Positions 1 through 12,862 are shown, numbered from the stretch's first letter. The stretch: DNA of 64,000 bases from Eudorina sp. 2006-703-Eu-15 (GCA_003117195.1 BDSI01000044.1:897134-961133), one strand, 5' to 3'. Made by a program: numbers and translations. Notes: generated by a model from the letters alone, not told the origin.

Positions 1-557
1 GCACCCACGCGCGTGAATGCATTTCGGCATCAGCATGCGTCCGCGGATCGCGCTGCTTCAGACAGCAATTGTGAGACAATGGGCATCGCGCGACGTTACC
101 AAGCCTTCTACGCCACCGCCCCACGCGCTGCGGTTTCACCTCGAGGCCAAGGTGGTCCTTGGTTGCAGGGATATAACCACTTGAACCCGCCCAACGAGTT
201 GGGCATCATCATACGTTGAAAGTTTCCGAGCGAAAGCCTCTGCGCCTGTTAATCATTATCACGGAGATGCCGAGACACACCGATACACGTACATCCATGT
301 GCGGAGACCGCTGGACGAGTCCGTACACAGAAGTCCAGTAGCCGTCAAGAAGCGCATAACCGTTGCGGAGGGCCCCGTTACACCAGTTCGGCTCGTTGCA
401 CGGGTTCGCCTGCAGTGTCGTGTGCACGTGACGGCGGCTGAGCTTCGTGGCACCATCAACCGCGTCCCCCAGTGGCGGAGTATGCGCGGTGCCATCATAT
501 GCACACGACAGCTTTTCCGCTGGCACGAAAGCCCACAAGGCACGACATACCGAATCC
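1..557. other. 3' flank of the KNL1 gene, no gene seen
   Basis: This stretch lies downstream of the KNL1 stop codon and probably holds its 3' untranslated region. Short open frames exist on both strands, but none has a recognisable product or a start and splice context. A minus-strand TGTAA (378-382) is a plausible polyadenylation signal. Nothing else is supported. Confidence 0.5.
378..382 (-). terminator. Candidate TGTAA polyadenylation signal of KNL1
   Basis: TGTAA is read on the minus strand about 176 nt after the KNL1 stop codon. TGTAA is the usual polyadenylation signal of Chlamydomonas and its relatives, which is family knowledge. A five-base match can occur by chance, so support is modest. 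Confidence 0.4.
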
Positions 558-3500
558 CTAAAGCCCGCCGCCCGGCACTTGCAAGGTCTCGCTCATGGCG
601 TAGCAGACCGCACTGAGGTATTTCATGCTGGGTTCCAGTTTGCTGAGCACGGTTTCCTGCAGAGCGTCGCAGTACTGGCGCTGCGTCTCTGGCGGGTCCA
701 AGCTCGTCAGCTGGACGCGCAGCTGCGGTTTCACGTAGTCGCAGCGTAGGACTGCCGACCACGGCATGCGGATGGTCACTGCCGTTGTGGTATCGGCGTT
801 GATGAACCGCAGGACCAGCGACGGCTCACCGCTGTCGCGAACTTCCTGCGCCACCCCCTCGGGCTCGGCCACCGGCTCAATGTACGGCTTTTGCATGCAC
901 TGGAACCTCAACCAGCAGCTCTCGAGCTGCTCGACAGTCCGGCACATGCGCTGCAGCTGTTCGAGGATGTGCTCCATGCGTTGTTGCAGTTGTGCGCGAG
1001 GAACCGAGCAGCTGAGCGCTTCCGCTGAGGACTCTGTGGGTAATCATCATTGGGCCAGGGAGGCAGTCAAGCCATAGCAATAATTTAAGTGCGGTGCCAG
1101 CTTGCAGCGGATGCACAATATGCGACGGTGGAGTTCAATTGGCTGCCCCGCACTTACGAAGGCTTTCCAGGATGCTCGGCGCCAAGTCCTTCAGGGCACC
1201 TGCCGCCGGGTCATGGCAGCGGACGCTGATTCTCATGACGCCGTCCATCGCAGTGCACACCATCCCGTACGTTCGCCTGAACAGCAGCTTAAAGGTGCCA
1301 GTGTGCTCCATGTCAGTGATGTCCAGGCGCAGCCCCTGCACGCATCATCGTACGGTTGGCGTCAGCACAGATACATGAGTGCCTGCCGCAGCCACGGTGC
1401 AACGGGCAAAGGACAACTGCACTTTGGCAGTCCTCAGCTGACCGTACGCGGCCGCAACACGCGTCGTGGCACTGACACTGCGCGACTGGCTCACGTGAAA
1501 GCCGAGCAGGGCGTCCACTGTGTCGGACTTCTGCGCCGCCTGGCGGATGAGCTGCCCCTCTCGACCTGGCGTCATTGCGTTGGTGTTCAAGCGATTGCGT
1601 AGGAAGGCGGCCCGCGCCTCCAGTTCGTCCCGTTCGTCCATGATGGGCTTGATGGAACCCTGCAGGTTGGCCATGACCAGCTCATGTCAAATGTTTTGAA
1701 TGGATCACGTGACAGTGGACCCCGGAATGTCAACGGAAACCCCCTTAAGCAGCAATCACGGCTGGTCGCACCAATGGGGCCGACAAAAAATCATATAGCG
1801 GTCTCCCAACAGCTCACCCGGGCCTGCCCCTTGGCCTGCTGCTCAGCCATGGCCTGGTCCAGCCGGCGCTGGCGTTCAGCGTTCTGCGCGCGGAGGGCCT
1901 GCAGGCGCTGCAGCTGCGCCTCCATGGCCCGCCTGCGCTGCACGGCCTCCTGCATTCATGTTACCACACGGGATATGAATGCCCCTGACACCCGGCTGTG
2001 CTTGCAGGAACGAAACGTGTATATGAATATTACGATTACGGTGCATCAGCAGCTCACCTGCAATCGGCTGTCGTCCTCCTGGCGGATGCGTGTGAGCGCG
2101 GCGGGAATGCCGTCTGCCTCCTGGGCGCACACATCCAGGCGTGCGACGGAATCCTGCACGCCAACCCGCGCATCCGATGGATTCAAGTAAGCTGGAGCTT
2201 CTTGCGCTGTCGCCTGGCTTTTCGCACGGCTTTCAGCTCGCGATATCCTTGCCAGGGCAATAGGGGCTGCTGGCGGCGGATCACGAGGCGCACCAACACA
2301 TGCAAAGGGCCGTGTTGATACGGAATGCTGCGACCTAGGTACTGGAACCTTCAGCGCCGACCCACCGTGATGGCCTCCATGTCTGCCTGCAGTTGCTGCT
2401 TCCGTGTGCCGAGCTGCGCCAGGTAAGTCTCCATGGCTGCCACCTGTGTCTGCTTGATGAGCTTAACGGTGCGCAGCCGGCACAGCTCCTTCAACCTGGC
2501 AAACTGGTCCTTGACCGTCTCTAGTTCGTTGTGTGCCAGCATCTGCCAAATTATCCATCATCGGCACGGTGATAGTAAGGGTACCCGTCTTGTACCAAGC
2601 AGGGAAGGCGTTAAGGAAATCGCAATAACAGGACCCGTCGGCAGGACACCTAATCGCTGACGTCATGAACGAGCCCTTTGCGTGGTGGGAAGGTGTCTCA
2701 AGTGGGATCACATCTTCACCGCTTGCGGCGTTGAAGACCCTCTTCGTTTGATATCTCTCTGCTTACAGGTTTGGTATCTTGCAGCTTTACTGTAAGCAAA
2801 GGCTCAACCAACCTTCCTACCTTGACTGCTGCAAAGAGGTCCTGCCGATTTGCCGTGAGTTCGGCCTCCATTTTGCTCATGTGAGTGGCCATGTTCGCCA
2901 AGCGGGCAGTGAGGTCCAGCGACGCCGTGTGGTATGTCTCCACGTACGCGGTCGTGAGCATGGCAGCCTCGTACACCTCAGCCACCGTCTTGGGCGGCGG
3001 ATCGGACCCATGCTCGTACGTGTCCCGGCAGATTTTATCAATGAAGCTCAAGTCGATCAAGCTCAGGAACTCCTGTCCCAACATAAAATGGCCACAGTCG
3101 GGGAGCCGAATGTGCGGGCTTGGGAAGACATGCAGACATCATACTGCGGCAACCGTGCTGCTCGACTAAACAGCACAGAAAGAAATGTGTGCCATGGTCG
3201 AATCTAGCCGATCGTACCTGGTAGGACAACCTGGGGGGAGGCCCGCGGGCAGCAGCAGGAGCGGCAGCCTGCGCGCTGCCCTGGCGACCGAGCTGAGCCA
3301 CGATCGCCGTGCTGTGTGCAGCCTCGCCGGCGGCACCCTGGCCTTGGCGCTGCCGCGCATCTCCTTGGAGCTGCGAGAGCGCCATGGTGGGTTCGGGCGG
3401 CAGCTGGAAAGCATCCAGAGAAAGGGCGCCGTCTTCGAGCAGGTCCCCGCATCCTCCCGTTTTCAGCTCCAAGGACATATTCCGAGATATGCACGCGTTC

Positions 3501-5830
3501 ATGCGTTGCTCCGCAGCGACGCTGAATGCTGGGGCGAACCCGTCGGGCCTTCTGCCCGTGGCGGCTCTGTCCATGCGATGAGCAGGATAAGGGCGCCAAA
3601 AAGCAACGCGAAGTTAGGCAATCAGGAAGCACCGACTCTGAGGAAAAGGTCCTGGACAGTTCTACAAAACGGGATCTGCGAAGTCCGGGCGTGGCACGCA
3701 GCGGCGAGCAACATCGGGCCCCATCGTGTCCAACTCAGGTTGGGCTGGACTAGCCGCACCGACAGCAGGCTCTCTGCTTTCAAACAAGGAATTGGACGAG
3801 ACGCAAAGGCCTCCCAACACGGACCGTGGCGGCAGCGCGGCAGGTGGCGATTCCTGGCGCCCTGCATTGTCGTGACGGTAGCGCTCGTAGGCGGCCCTGT
3901 GGTTGGTCGTGGTATCCGCGAGCAGCTGCACAGTATTGGGGTTGGCGTTCCCCGCCGACGCCAGCGTCATCGTGGGGCCCAGCAGCATGGTTGTGTCTCC
4001 TGCTGCGCTGACGCCAGCCCCGCGCCGATACCCGGGCGGGCCCACCCTGTTGCTGGCAACGCTTAGCCGCCCGCGGTCATAAGCTCCGGGAATCCGCCAC
4101 GCGTCCGTGTGATCTTCTTCAAGGAGCCGGGTCGTGTTGTCCAGGAATGGAGTGCTGTGCGGGACCTGCACTCGAGTCTGCAGCGGTCGCGGCGCCAGCT
4201 CAGGCGGCACATTAAAGGGCTGCAACGGCTCGGGCTGGACGGCCGACAGCTCCGTGTGCTGTGGCGGATCCCGGCGGCCCGCTGGCCTGACCTGATCTGC
4301 ACCTGCGGCTAAGGATAGGCCCTTATCCGGTGCAGGCGCTACCGTCGTGGCAGGAAGGCCCGCTGGCATAGCACCGTCCGCGTAGCCACGGGCAGCTGCT
4401 GAGCCAGGCACGCCGCCTGTCACATGTATACCAGTCTCAGGACCAGCCTGTGCCGGCACGCGCGCTCCAGCTGGCGCCTCTGCGTCACGAAGCGGACCGC
4501 CCGTCTGCAGCAACCGGTTGATAGCGGCAGGCTGTCCAAGGGGGAGACCTGTCACCGACATCCAAGTTTCGAGTCAAACACGGTCAGGACAAGTCAAGGC
4601 GCGTTTGGATCAAAGGTCATCGGTGCAAATAATAACAAATCCAGATTCCGTCTCAAAATCTGCAACAAACGTTCCTGTTCAACCGTTATTGTCATCCTCT
4701 GAACTCACCGCCGGCGCCGATGGCCCGCGTCATATCTCCTGTTGTCGTCGCGGTGCCGTAAACATGGTTGTACGTCTTATCGCCCATCACGACGTGACCT
4801 GCGGGCCATGGATGGCATGGTATAAGCCTTTCGTCTGCCTATCTGCTGTGAGCCATCACACTCACGATAGTTGACCTCCAGCGTATCGTCCTTGCCCGGT
4901 GCGAAGCCCCAGATATCTTGGAGCGGCGCGCTCTCCTGGTCCACCCGGGTATCCTCATCGCGGCACAGCTCCATTTCCCGGATAGAATTAGGACTGAACG
5001 GTGATTCGGACGGCAGGTATTCATTGGCGCTAACACCATCAAGCACCGCCGGGTGCATCGACGGGGTTGCGCCAGCCTCCGTGCCGAGGCGGCTGCTCGC
5101 GTCGCCCGCACAGCATTCCTCCTCGTCTTCTTCCACAAGCGTGGACAGGTTGGGGACTTTGATGGTGATGTCCATACGGGTATATGCAGCATTGTGGTGG
5201 GCATTCTGCGCTTGATGCGGGATCATTGGACCCGGGCCTCCGGCGCCTTCACCGCTGGGTTTGGCTCCAGGCGGTTCGGTGGTGGCTGCCACAACCGGCG
5301 GCTCGAAGCTGTTATTGGTGAGGTCCATGGACAGCGGCGATAGGTAGTCGGGGCTGCACATCACCCCGTGAGTTTCGCCAGCCACGTGCCCATGGAACTG
5401 AGAGTTCACGGCGAGAGGTGCCGCGACACCGAGAGGGGCTGCAGCGGCACGTGCCGGGCCCAGGTCGCCTGTTGATTTCCGGTCGGATTTCCGGTCGAAG
5501 TCCTGCAAGGAATTTGCGGCCAAAAGCGAGCTGGTGTTAATTAGGTTGTGACGGTTCGCTTCTTGAGTTTTATGGCCGTACCTCTTTGAAGATATGCTTC
5601 GTCTCAAGCTCATCGTCAGGAGCGAAGCTGACACGCCGGTTCGCCAATCTATTCCTCTTGAAGAGCCTTCCAGTCGTATCCTCATTCTCTTTATTGATTC
5701 TCTTTCGCAAAATCTGCGACGGACGTAAAGGCAATTTCACAAGGTAGTCCTGGCTGTCAGACGGTGTTTTGTGACTTGGGCGCACCGAGTTTGGCGTTCG
5801 CGACGCAGGCTGCATTCCTCCTTTGTACAA
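558..5830 (-). CDS. KNL1: KNL1/Spc105 outer-kinetochore scaffold protein
   Basis: Kinetochore scaffold of the KMN network, which in other eukaryotes docks PP1 and Bub proteins and joins microtubule attachment to the spindle checkpoint. Minus-strand exons: 5830-5582, 5502-4866, 4798-4709, 4548-3666, 3566-3218, 3072-2821, 2542-2366, 2153-2058, 1949-1818, 1659-about 1423, 1335-1158, 1033-558; about 1,251 residues. Exon 1 carries SQILRKR (residues 38-44) and RRVSFAPDD, with the RVSF PP1-docking motif at 66-69, the same order as SILK plus RVSF in animal KNL1. MELT-like sites follow: MDLTNNSF (142), MDITIKV (193) and GDMTRAIG (316). The Spc7-type domain opens with EFLSLIDLSFIDK (737), then coiled coil to about 960 and a C-terminal segment where RWD domains are expected. 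Exons 6-9 begin and end between codons. The 4/5 junction and the end of exon 10 are least certain. KNL1 is often missed in plants and algae because it diverges fast; identity rests on motif order and the Spc7 block. Confidence 0.85.
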
Positions 5831-7900
5831 TTCAAATATAGAGAGTAATCAGTCAGATCGTAGCATGGCCATGTCCATTTGATACGCAGTCGGGTCAAAT
5901 ATCGTTAAACACTGCACTCTGTGCACGCTCAATCACTTCAAGCTATTACCCAAACTCAACAACTAGGTATTGTTAATATTGTTGTGCCGTTCACAAAACG
6001 ACATGCACTCATCCTTGGTATATGTACGGAATGAACAACTTTGACAAACAGCGCCTAGGTCCTTCCTTAAGTATATTAAATGGCGTGCTTGTTTGTGTCG
6101 TTAACTGCGAGAAGTGCGTAGAGTGCAGGCGCTCACGGCAGGTGCTCTCAAGCCGTCGTCATGAGAGACGTGTCGTACCGCAGAACGCCAGAACCGTTCT
6201 GTTCCTGCAGTAGGGACACAGCGGATCCTGATGCGCACAAACTATCCGCATTCAACGACGCCAAATTCCAGCTCTCCGTCGTCATAATACCCACAATCCT
6301 GCCACTATGTAATCCAGTGGCCTGTTCCGCTCAACCTCAACCGCGCTACTGCCTGCATCCTGCGTAACTCAACAGCAAGCACGGCCCGGTCACAGTGAAT
6401 CTAAGTCAATAGCGCACGATGTATGCGTTGCGCGAAAGTGCTGCGAACGCGAAAACGATCACTTGCAACCGACCCATTTCATCCCTCAAGCCTACATTCC
6501 CAAACGCAATGCCCCCCATTTGCCCTCACCACGCACCCGCTTGCCAGCAGCATATCGGATGCAAGAGGGCGCAAGCGCCCCTTCGTGCGCGCCCGATGCG
6601 TCCATTCATTAGATGTCGGTTGGCAAAAACCAGTGATGTGGTTCCATACGCACCCGCATCAATACCATGCCGCGGGCTTTCGCTATAAATGATTGGCAGA
6701 TCGCTTCTGCCCCCATCTGCACCTACGCTAGCCAGACCTCAACCCAATCCAACCCAACTCTTTTCAAACCAGCCCAAACCAGGCGATTGCCTCAGCACCC
6801 CGCAGTTTAAGCAGCCTACCCCAACCGCGGCACATACTGCATACGCGCACCAGCCACAGTCCAGCTTGCTCATCACCTTCATCTGGGGCGCTAACCCCGC
6901 GCCTTCTCAAGTATCCTGGCGCTTCGGTTCCTACCTAACGTCAGAGCACATCGGCACACACACGGCCACAGAAGAGGGCATCCATATCAGGGCATCCATA
7001 TGCACGTACGTGTTAAAAGAACATGTCCATATCCCTGAACACCGCCCACCGTCCCTGTTGGTGACGACCACGCACCTCGGCGCACACAGTCCAGTTAGCA
7101 TAGCTACGAGATGCCCCATAGGGCAGCCAACGAACTTACCAGACACACTCACGGCGGGCACTTCAACACGAGCTGGACAGCACAGAACGCAATGACTGAC
7201 ACAATCCCGCCGCAAAATAAGCAAACCACCGCCGGGCACAGTATGAAGACGCGGCTCAGCCTTGGGGCCTTTCGCGACAGAGGTGGAGGCCAACAAGTCG
7301 GGGCCTGGGCGTTTGTATCCGTGCATTGCCCCAGCGTTAGCAAATTGAGTCGTCGTTCAGGGCCCCCAACTCCCTGGACCCTTGTCAAGTTATGGCGCGC
7401 CTGCCCCGCCGCAGCCTGCGCGCGTGAGAGGCGCCAGGGAACCTGCCCCGCACCGGTCTGCACGCCGGGACATCGGACACTAGGGTGCGCCACTGGCCTG
7501 ATCTGGCGCCTCGCCTCAACCCCCAAGGTCAGCACATGCCGCACTCCATCGCCCACCCCCGAAGCACCCATACCAGCATCCGCACCCGCATCAGCATCCG
7601 CGCACATCGATGGTAGTGTGAAAAATCATCAAAAGCATCGGCCGGGCGGCTGCGCCTGCAGCTGTGGCTGCGGCTGAGGCTGAGGCTGTGACTGTGGCTG
7701 CAGCTGTGGCTGTAGTCAAGCCGGACCCGCGCGACCTCACGCTTGCAAGCCTGACAACGGTTGCGCGTGCAACGGCCCCCGCAACACACTCTCTCAGGTG
7801 CGGGCGGGCCAGGCAGCGGCGCAACGCACACAAAATCAAGTCGATGCGATCGATCGATCAAACTAACGAACGCGACAGCGCCTGCCTTGCGTTGTCTTGT
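5831..7900. other. Intergenic: KNL1 upstream region and EF-hand gene 3' flank
   Basis: Both flanking genes are on the minus strand, so this stretch should hold the KNL1 promoter and 5' untranslated region on the left and the EF-hand gene's 3' untranslated region on the right. About 5830-6080 is clearly more AT-rich than its surroundings, as at other gene starts here. 7655-7710 is a CTG/GCTGTGG-rich simple repeat. Open frames around 6420-7200 are rich in Pro, Thr and His and show no domain or splice structure. I see no gene. Confidence 0.45.
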
Positions 7901-10900
7901 CTACGCGCTCCGCACCGGCGGGAACATGGTGTTCTCGAACTCGTGATACTGCACGGTGCCGTTGCCGTTCTTGTCGAATATCTGTGGAGCGCACGCAAAA
8001 GGTGGCGACAGCGGCGGCGGTCCTTGGGGGCCCAGGGCGATGCCACAATCTAGTGAGGCCAGGCCAGGCCAGGCCACTACATGTCATTGGACGAGGGGCA
8101 AGGCACCAAGTCGATTGTCTGCAGTCGCTTTCCGCCGCCGCATTCGCTGCACAACAGGCTCCAAGATCCCTCACACCCTATGACATCACCTTCAGGACCC
8201 GCCATACCCGGCTGCACCTCCGCATCCTGAGGACGCGCAGGCCGCCCGGGGTCCGGGCCCCCCCCCCGGGTCCTTCCGCCCACAGGACCCCCGTCTGGCC
8301 CGCGCGCACCTGCATGATCTGGTCCACCACAGGCTCCGCCAGGAACACGCCCAACGCGAAGAACGCATCCCGGATCTCCTCCTTGCTGAGCACGCCGCTG
8401 CGGACAGGAAACACCCAGACACGGTGGATGGGGAGGTGTGCTTTTCCAGAGCACAGGTGCGACGTGTGGGCGCCGTGCGGAGGGCACCTCAGGGAAGGAA
8501 GCTCGGCTAGGGGATGGACGGGCGGGGGCCCCGATCGGCGAGCCCCGAGCCGCAGAAGCCTCCGGCCAAGGTCGGCAGAGGAAAGGCGGGGCGGAGGAAA
8601 GGGCGAACCCGTATGACGTGTTCGCCCTTTCCTCTGCCCCGCCCACACACCATGGTGTGTGGGCAAGGGGGAGTCCAACGTGCGCGGCCCATCGACCTCT
8701 GCCTGCCGCCGCCGCCCCTCCGTGTCCCCGGCTCGCTTCCACCGGTCCCGCAACGCGTTCAGTCCTCGCGCTGCACCGCGATAAACTCCGGATCAGCTTG
8801 CCAGGACAAACCCTCGCTCTCCATCCCCAGGCCCCATTCCCGTGCAATGCCGGCTCCGTCTTTGTCGTCCCAGGCCCTCTAACCCCGCAGGCCCGAGCAC
8901 CTGTTGTCCGCGTCCATGAAGCGGAACGTGTCGTAGATGGCGTTGCCGGTCGCCCCCGCCGCCCGCATGCCCCGCGCCACCGCGTTAGCTCGCACCATGT
9001 TGACCGCCGCCGCCAGGGACTTGACCTGCATCACCTCCTGCGCCCGGTTGAACTTGCGGACCTGGCGGTGGACACCAGGGAGGGGGGCGTCCGGCCATGC
9101 GGTGCCATCGATGAGGTCGTGCGCACGCGCGGGAGGACACGCGGGCGTTACCGAAGGCCGTTCCAAGTCCAGGAGGAGCGGCAGAGGCGACGCGGCAAAT
9201 GCCGCCGTCGCGCATGCAGCGCAGAGGTCGAGATTTTGTTGCGAGACGGACATTGCAGACGGCCCGTGTGGTCACTAGCCGTGGTCAGACTCGCGGAGCC
9301 TTGCTCAGGACTCGCAGCGGGGCGGCCAGCCGCACGGCCGATGGTGATGCGCCTCTGAGATCCGTCGGCGACTTTGGGTGACGGCGCTGCGGCGCGCGGG
9401 TCCCCTCACCTGTTCCGGGGTGGACGACACGTCCGGCACCCCCATGTACTTCTGCATGTAGCGCGTGGAGAAGAGCTGGATCTGCTGGGCCGCCTCCCTG
9501 TAGCCCCAGTCCAGCGCCTCCAGGAAACCGCGATGCCGCCGGTCCAGCCTGCGGGCAGGCGGGTCAAGGTAAGGGGAGGGACGGGACGGGAAGGGTCAGG
9601 GACCGAAAGGGTAAGACAGAGAGCGAGAGGGATGCACGGCAAAGCAGGGAGCAGGGGCCAGAGGAGTGTAGGATCTCAACCAGCACCCAACGCGAGCAGG
9701 AGGCGGGCCGGCGGTTGGCAAGTCAAACATGGGCGGTTTCAAAAGAGGCCAGTGCATATGTCCCCACAAACGGTATTCCCGCGATGGCATTCATTGCGCC
9801 TAAAGGATGGGCATCATGTGCTGGCAGCCGCATTGGATAGCAATCGCGGGGCAGCCAAGCTTTCAATCGTCCTCGAGGGAAATCCCGATGTCGACGAGGA
9901 CAGGAACGTCATTCGCGCTGCGCACCTGTCCCAGAGGCGCTGCGCCTGCTCCAGGGAGAACCCCAGCGACAGACACGCCGCCTCGAACTCGCTGCGCGTC
10001 ACCTGCAGGGACGTAGACCGCAAGGCGTGGCACCGGGCCCGGCAGTGGTGATGAACGGTGCTGCCCCGTAAAAGATGTTGAGCTCAACAAACTAAGCGGC
10101 GCGCCGGTCGCCTTGCCTGACCCGCTACCACCATTCAATCTCCCGAGAGGTGTGCGCGTCGTGAAACGCGACTGCAACTTCACTTTCCCCGCCGAAATGA
10201 GAACTGCGGTGACCATTACGTGTCCCGCGAGTTCCCTCTCTTCCCCATGCCGTCCACACCCGCACACGCACCCGTACCCGCAGCACGCACTGGCGCACCC
10301 CGGCCTCCGTCGCACCTTTCCGTTCTTGTCGCTGTCCAGCTCATTGAAGACCATCAGCGCATGACCCCGTGTGGCCTTGAACGCCGCCACCTGCGCCTGG
10401 TGGGAGCGGGGCGACGGAACACCCAGCGGCACCTGCAGCGGGGCGAGCGGACGGGCAGGCGGTGGACGCCAGTGGGCGAGTGAGCAGCACAACCCAAAAC
10501 GCCTCCATTACGATCCCGGCAGTCAGGGTCATGTGGGGCGCCCGATACCGCTTCGGGAGAAGGGCTGTGGCCAGATGGCGGCCCCAAGTCAGATGCGAAG
10601 GCCCGCTGGTGTACACGGCACATGCCGGCGGTGCGAGAGGTTTATCCGGCTCTGCTTAGAGGTCCGAATCGAAGTCCAAACCGTAGCCGCGGCCGCAGCC
10701 GCAGTCCTAGACGCCCTCGCCCATCATCGTCGGGGGGGGTCCCCCCCCAGAGGGTGGCCGCTCTTCACTGCGTACTCGGCTTGGTCAACCGTGCGGCTGA
10801 CTGGCAGTGCGCAGTGCATAGCCAGGACCCCCTGCTGCTGCCCATCCAAGCGCCCTGCACCCGCCTCTGAGTGCGGCGCGCAGGTGGGGTTCCAGATCGC

Positions 10901-12862
10901 AGCCTTTCGAACCCTATCCCACTGTAGTGCGGGAGCTCCTGGGGGGCCTTCGGTCGAGTAGGCGGCTGAGGGCCGCGCCTCGGCGTCGCGGCGGAACCCA
11001 TCACCGGCACCAGCATCACCACCGCCATCACTGCGACCCCCATACCTTCTCAGTCCCCACACACATACATGACCATTGCCGCTACCGCAATATCACAGCC
11101 TCCGCCCCGGCCTGTCCTGTCGAATGCAGTTCAAGAAGACGTGAGTCACCTGAATGACGGTGCCCGGCGGCCGCATCGACGACTGCATCCCAGTCGCCGG
11201 CCGCTCACTGTCCCGCAGGTTCTCTGCCGGCACGTTGATCCCCAGGGTGCTAGCCACCTTGGCCGTGCTGGGCAACGTCGCCGCCGCGGCGGCGGTGGCT
11301 GCAGCGGCATGACGGCTGGGCGACGCTGCCGCCGGCTGCGCCGGAGGCGGCGTCACGCGTCCGCTCGACGGCGGTGACTGCCGTGCCACACCTCCGCCAC
11401 CCCCTCCCCCGCCGCCGCCCTCTCCCTGCTCTGCCGCCGTCGGTTGTTCAGTCGGTGAGGGGGCCCGTCTTTGGTCGAGGTCCCCGACAGCGTCGTTGAT
11501 GTGGGTCTGCGCGATGGCCAGGAGGCTGTTGGCGGTTGCTGAGTCGAGGGAGGCCCCCAGGCGGGAGAATCGCGGCATGGGGGTGCGGCGCCGGGGCTTG
11601 CTGGGCTGCGGCGTGAGGGGCGCCTCAGGGTAAGGAGCGATCGGAGCCGCACCGCTGGTGCTGAGGCTCAGGCCGCTGTTGGCGCGGTGGCGAGGGTCCT
11701 GAGGTCCGGGCCGCAAGGAATTGGAGCGGAAGGCGAGGCAGGGGGTTTTCAAGAAAAGTGAAGCAAAGCAAGGCAGTGGTGACAGGGGGAAGAGGATGGC
11801 GGTCAGCGCGCAGCGTGGGCCTGGGTGCCGCAGCAAGAGCAATATCCAGCGCGTGCACGAACCCCCTCGTCGTCGTCGTTCATAGGTGTCCTTCTTGACG
11901 TCCTTCTCGATGTCAGTTTCGATGCCGCTTGGCAGCGACCAAATGCACGCCATGGCTGTCAAGTGTCATGGTGGACAAGCCCCGTCCAGGTCCGCGTCGC
12001 CTAGTAGCAGACCAGCACCGCTCGTTCGTTGGCATGGGCTCCTACCCTCGGCCGTGCAGACGTTCCCATCCCCGTGCTGTACTTGCCCTCCACCATCTCC
12101 CCGGCCCCGCCGGCTTGTTATCCGCTTCATACCCCCGCCCCGCTACCGTCCATCCTTAGACAGGGCCCGGCAGTCTATCCACACTGTAACGGTACTACTA
12201 CTACTACTGCTACCGTCCATCTCCCTCGCTGCCGCCTATCACAACGGGGCATGGCTCCCACCGCCAGCTCAATACAGCCCGCGCCGCGGCAGTGCTCACC
12301 GGCGCCCGTGAGAAGGTCAGGAAGCCGGACGTCCGCGGGCGAAAGCTGGACCTCGACGTCCCGCTGCTAGGGCTGCTCAAACCCGACTGCGCTAGAGAGC
12401 CGCCCACCTGCACGCTGCCATCGTTCCTGAAGAGCGATGAGAGAAGGCAGGATGGGGGGTCGGTGGGTTCAGCATACACCCACGCGCTGGGACTGGACGA
12501 GGAAGGAAGTATGCGTCACCGAAGCGAGTTGCGCACCGAAGATCCGCGGCGCGGTGCCCGGTGCCCCTCAGTCCCCGGAGCCGGCTGCCTTGCACCCATC
12601 ACAATCACAATCACCACGTACCAGCCAACTGAAAAGCCGCCTTTCTCCAGGGATTCGGCGACAGGCTCAAAGTATGCCGGCTGGAGCTTGCGCCGTTCTG
12701 TCCAGGGCTCCGTCGTACGAGGTTAAAACCGCATCAGTCCATCTTAGTGAAGGCACTATGATGGACATAATCATGGTCCTCACCTATCAGCGGTGATATG
12801 GGTGGCAGGACGGGAGGTGCACCATCCAGCTTTCGCGAGAGGCTAGCGGTGCTGCTGGCCAT
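7901..12862 (-). CDS. Protein with four EF-hand-like units (Ca2+-binding, unnamed)
   Basis: Predicted calcium-binding protein of about 497 residues. Minus-strand exons: 12862-12784, 12697-12622, 12426-12300, 11698-11150, 10432-10316, 10002-9926, 9548-9410, 9061-8901, 8397-8310, 7981-7901. An extra 93-nt exon at 11955-11863 would also keep frame, so its use is uncertain. The start reads MASSTASLSRKLDG. Residues about 94-277 are Ser/Pro/Ala/Gly-rich and probably disordered. The C-terminal third has EF-hand units: FNELDSDKNGKVTRSEF (good loop), LDRRHRGFLEALDW (degenerate, no calcium ligands at key positions), FRFMDADNSGVLSKEEI (good loop) and IFDKNGNGTVQYHEFENTMF (good loop, ending near the C-terminus). 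Every EF-hand loop except the degenerate one and the last is cut by an intron. No kinase or membrane segment is visible. It could be a flagellar or signalling EF-hand protein; the sequence does not decide. Confidence 0.8.
8585..8664. repeat. Intronic hairpin plus 24-bp perfect palindrome
   Basis: Two 26-nt arms, 8585-8610 and 8618-8643, are inverted copies with two mismatches around a 7-nt loop (GTATGAC). The right arm overlaps a perfect 24-bp palindrome centred on CACCATGGTG at 8641-8664. The structure lies in the intron between 8398 and 8900 of the EF-hand gene. It may be the remnant of a small inverted-repeat transposon or a stable RNA hairpin. No target-site duplication was identified. 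Confidence 0.7.

Noticed and set aside
6689..7195. 168-codon plus-strand frame in the gap between KNL1 and the EF-hand gene
   Set aside because: Pro/Thr/His-rich composition from C-rich DNA, no recognised domain, and no sign of splicing.
8077..8847. 256-codon minus-strand frame in the EF-hand gene
   Set aside because: It spans the intron that contains the hairpin and palindrome; the true exon is the short 8397-8310 segment, which completes the third EF-hand loop in phase with its neighbours.
11863..11955. Extra 31-codon exon of the EF-hand gene
   Set aside because: It keeps phase, but the direct join of exons 12426-12300 and 11698-11150 also keeps phase and the extra piece is not protein-like, so it was left out of the main model and only mentioned.
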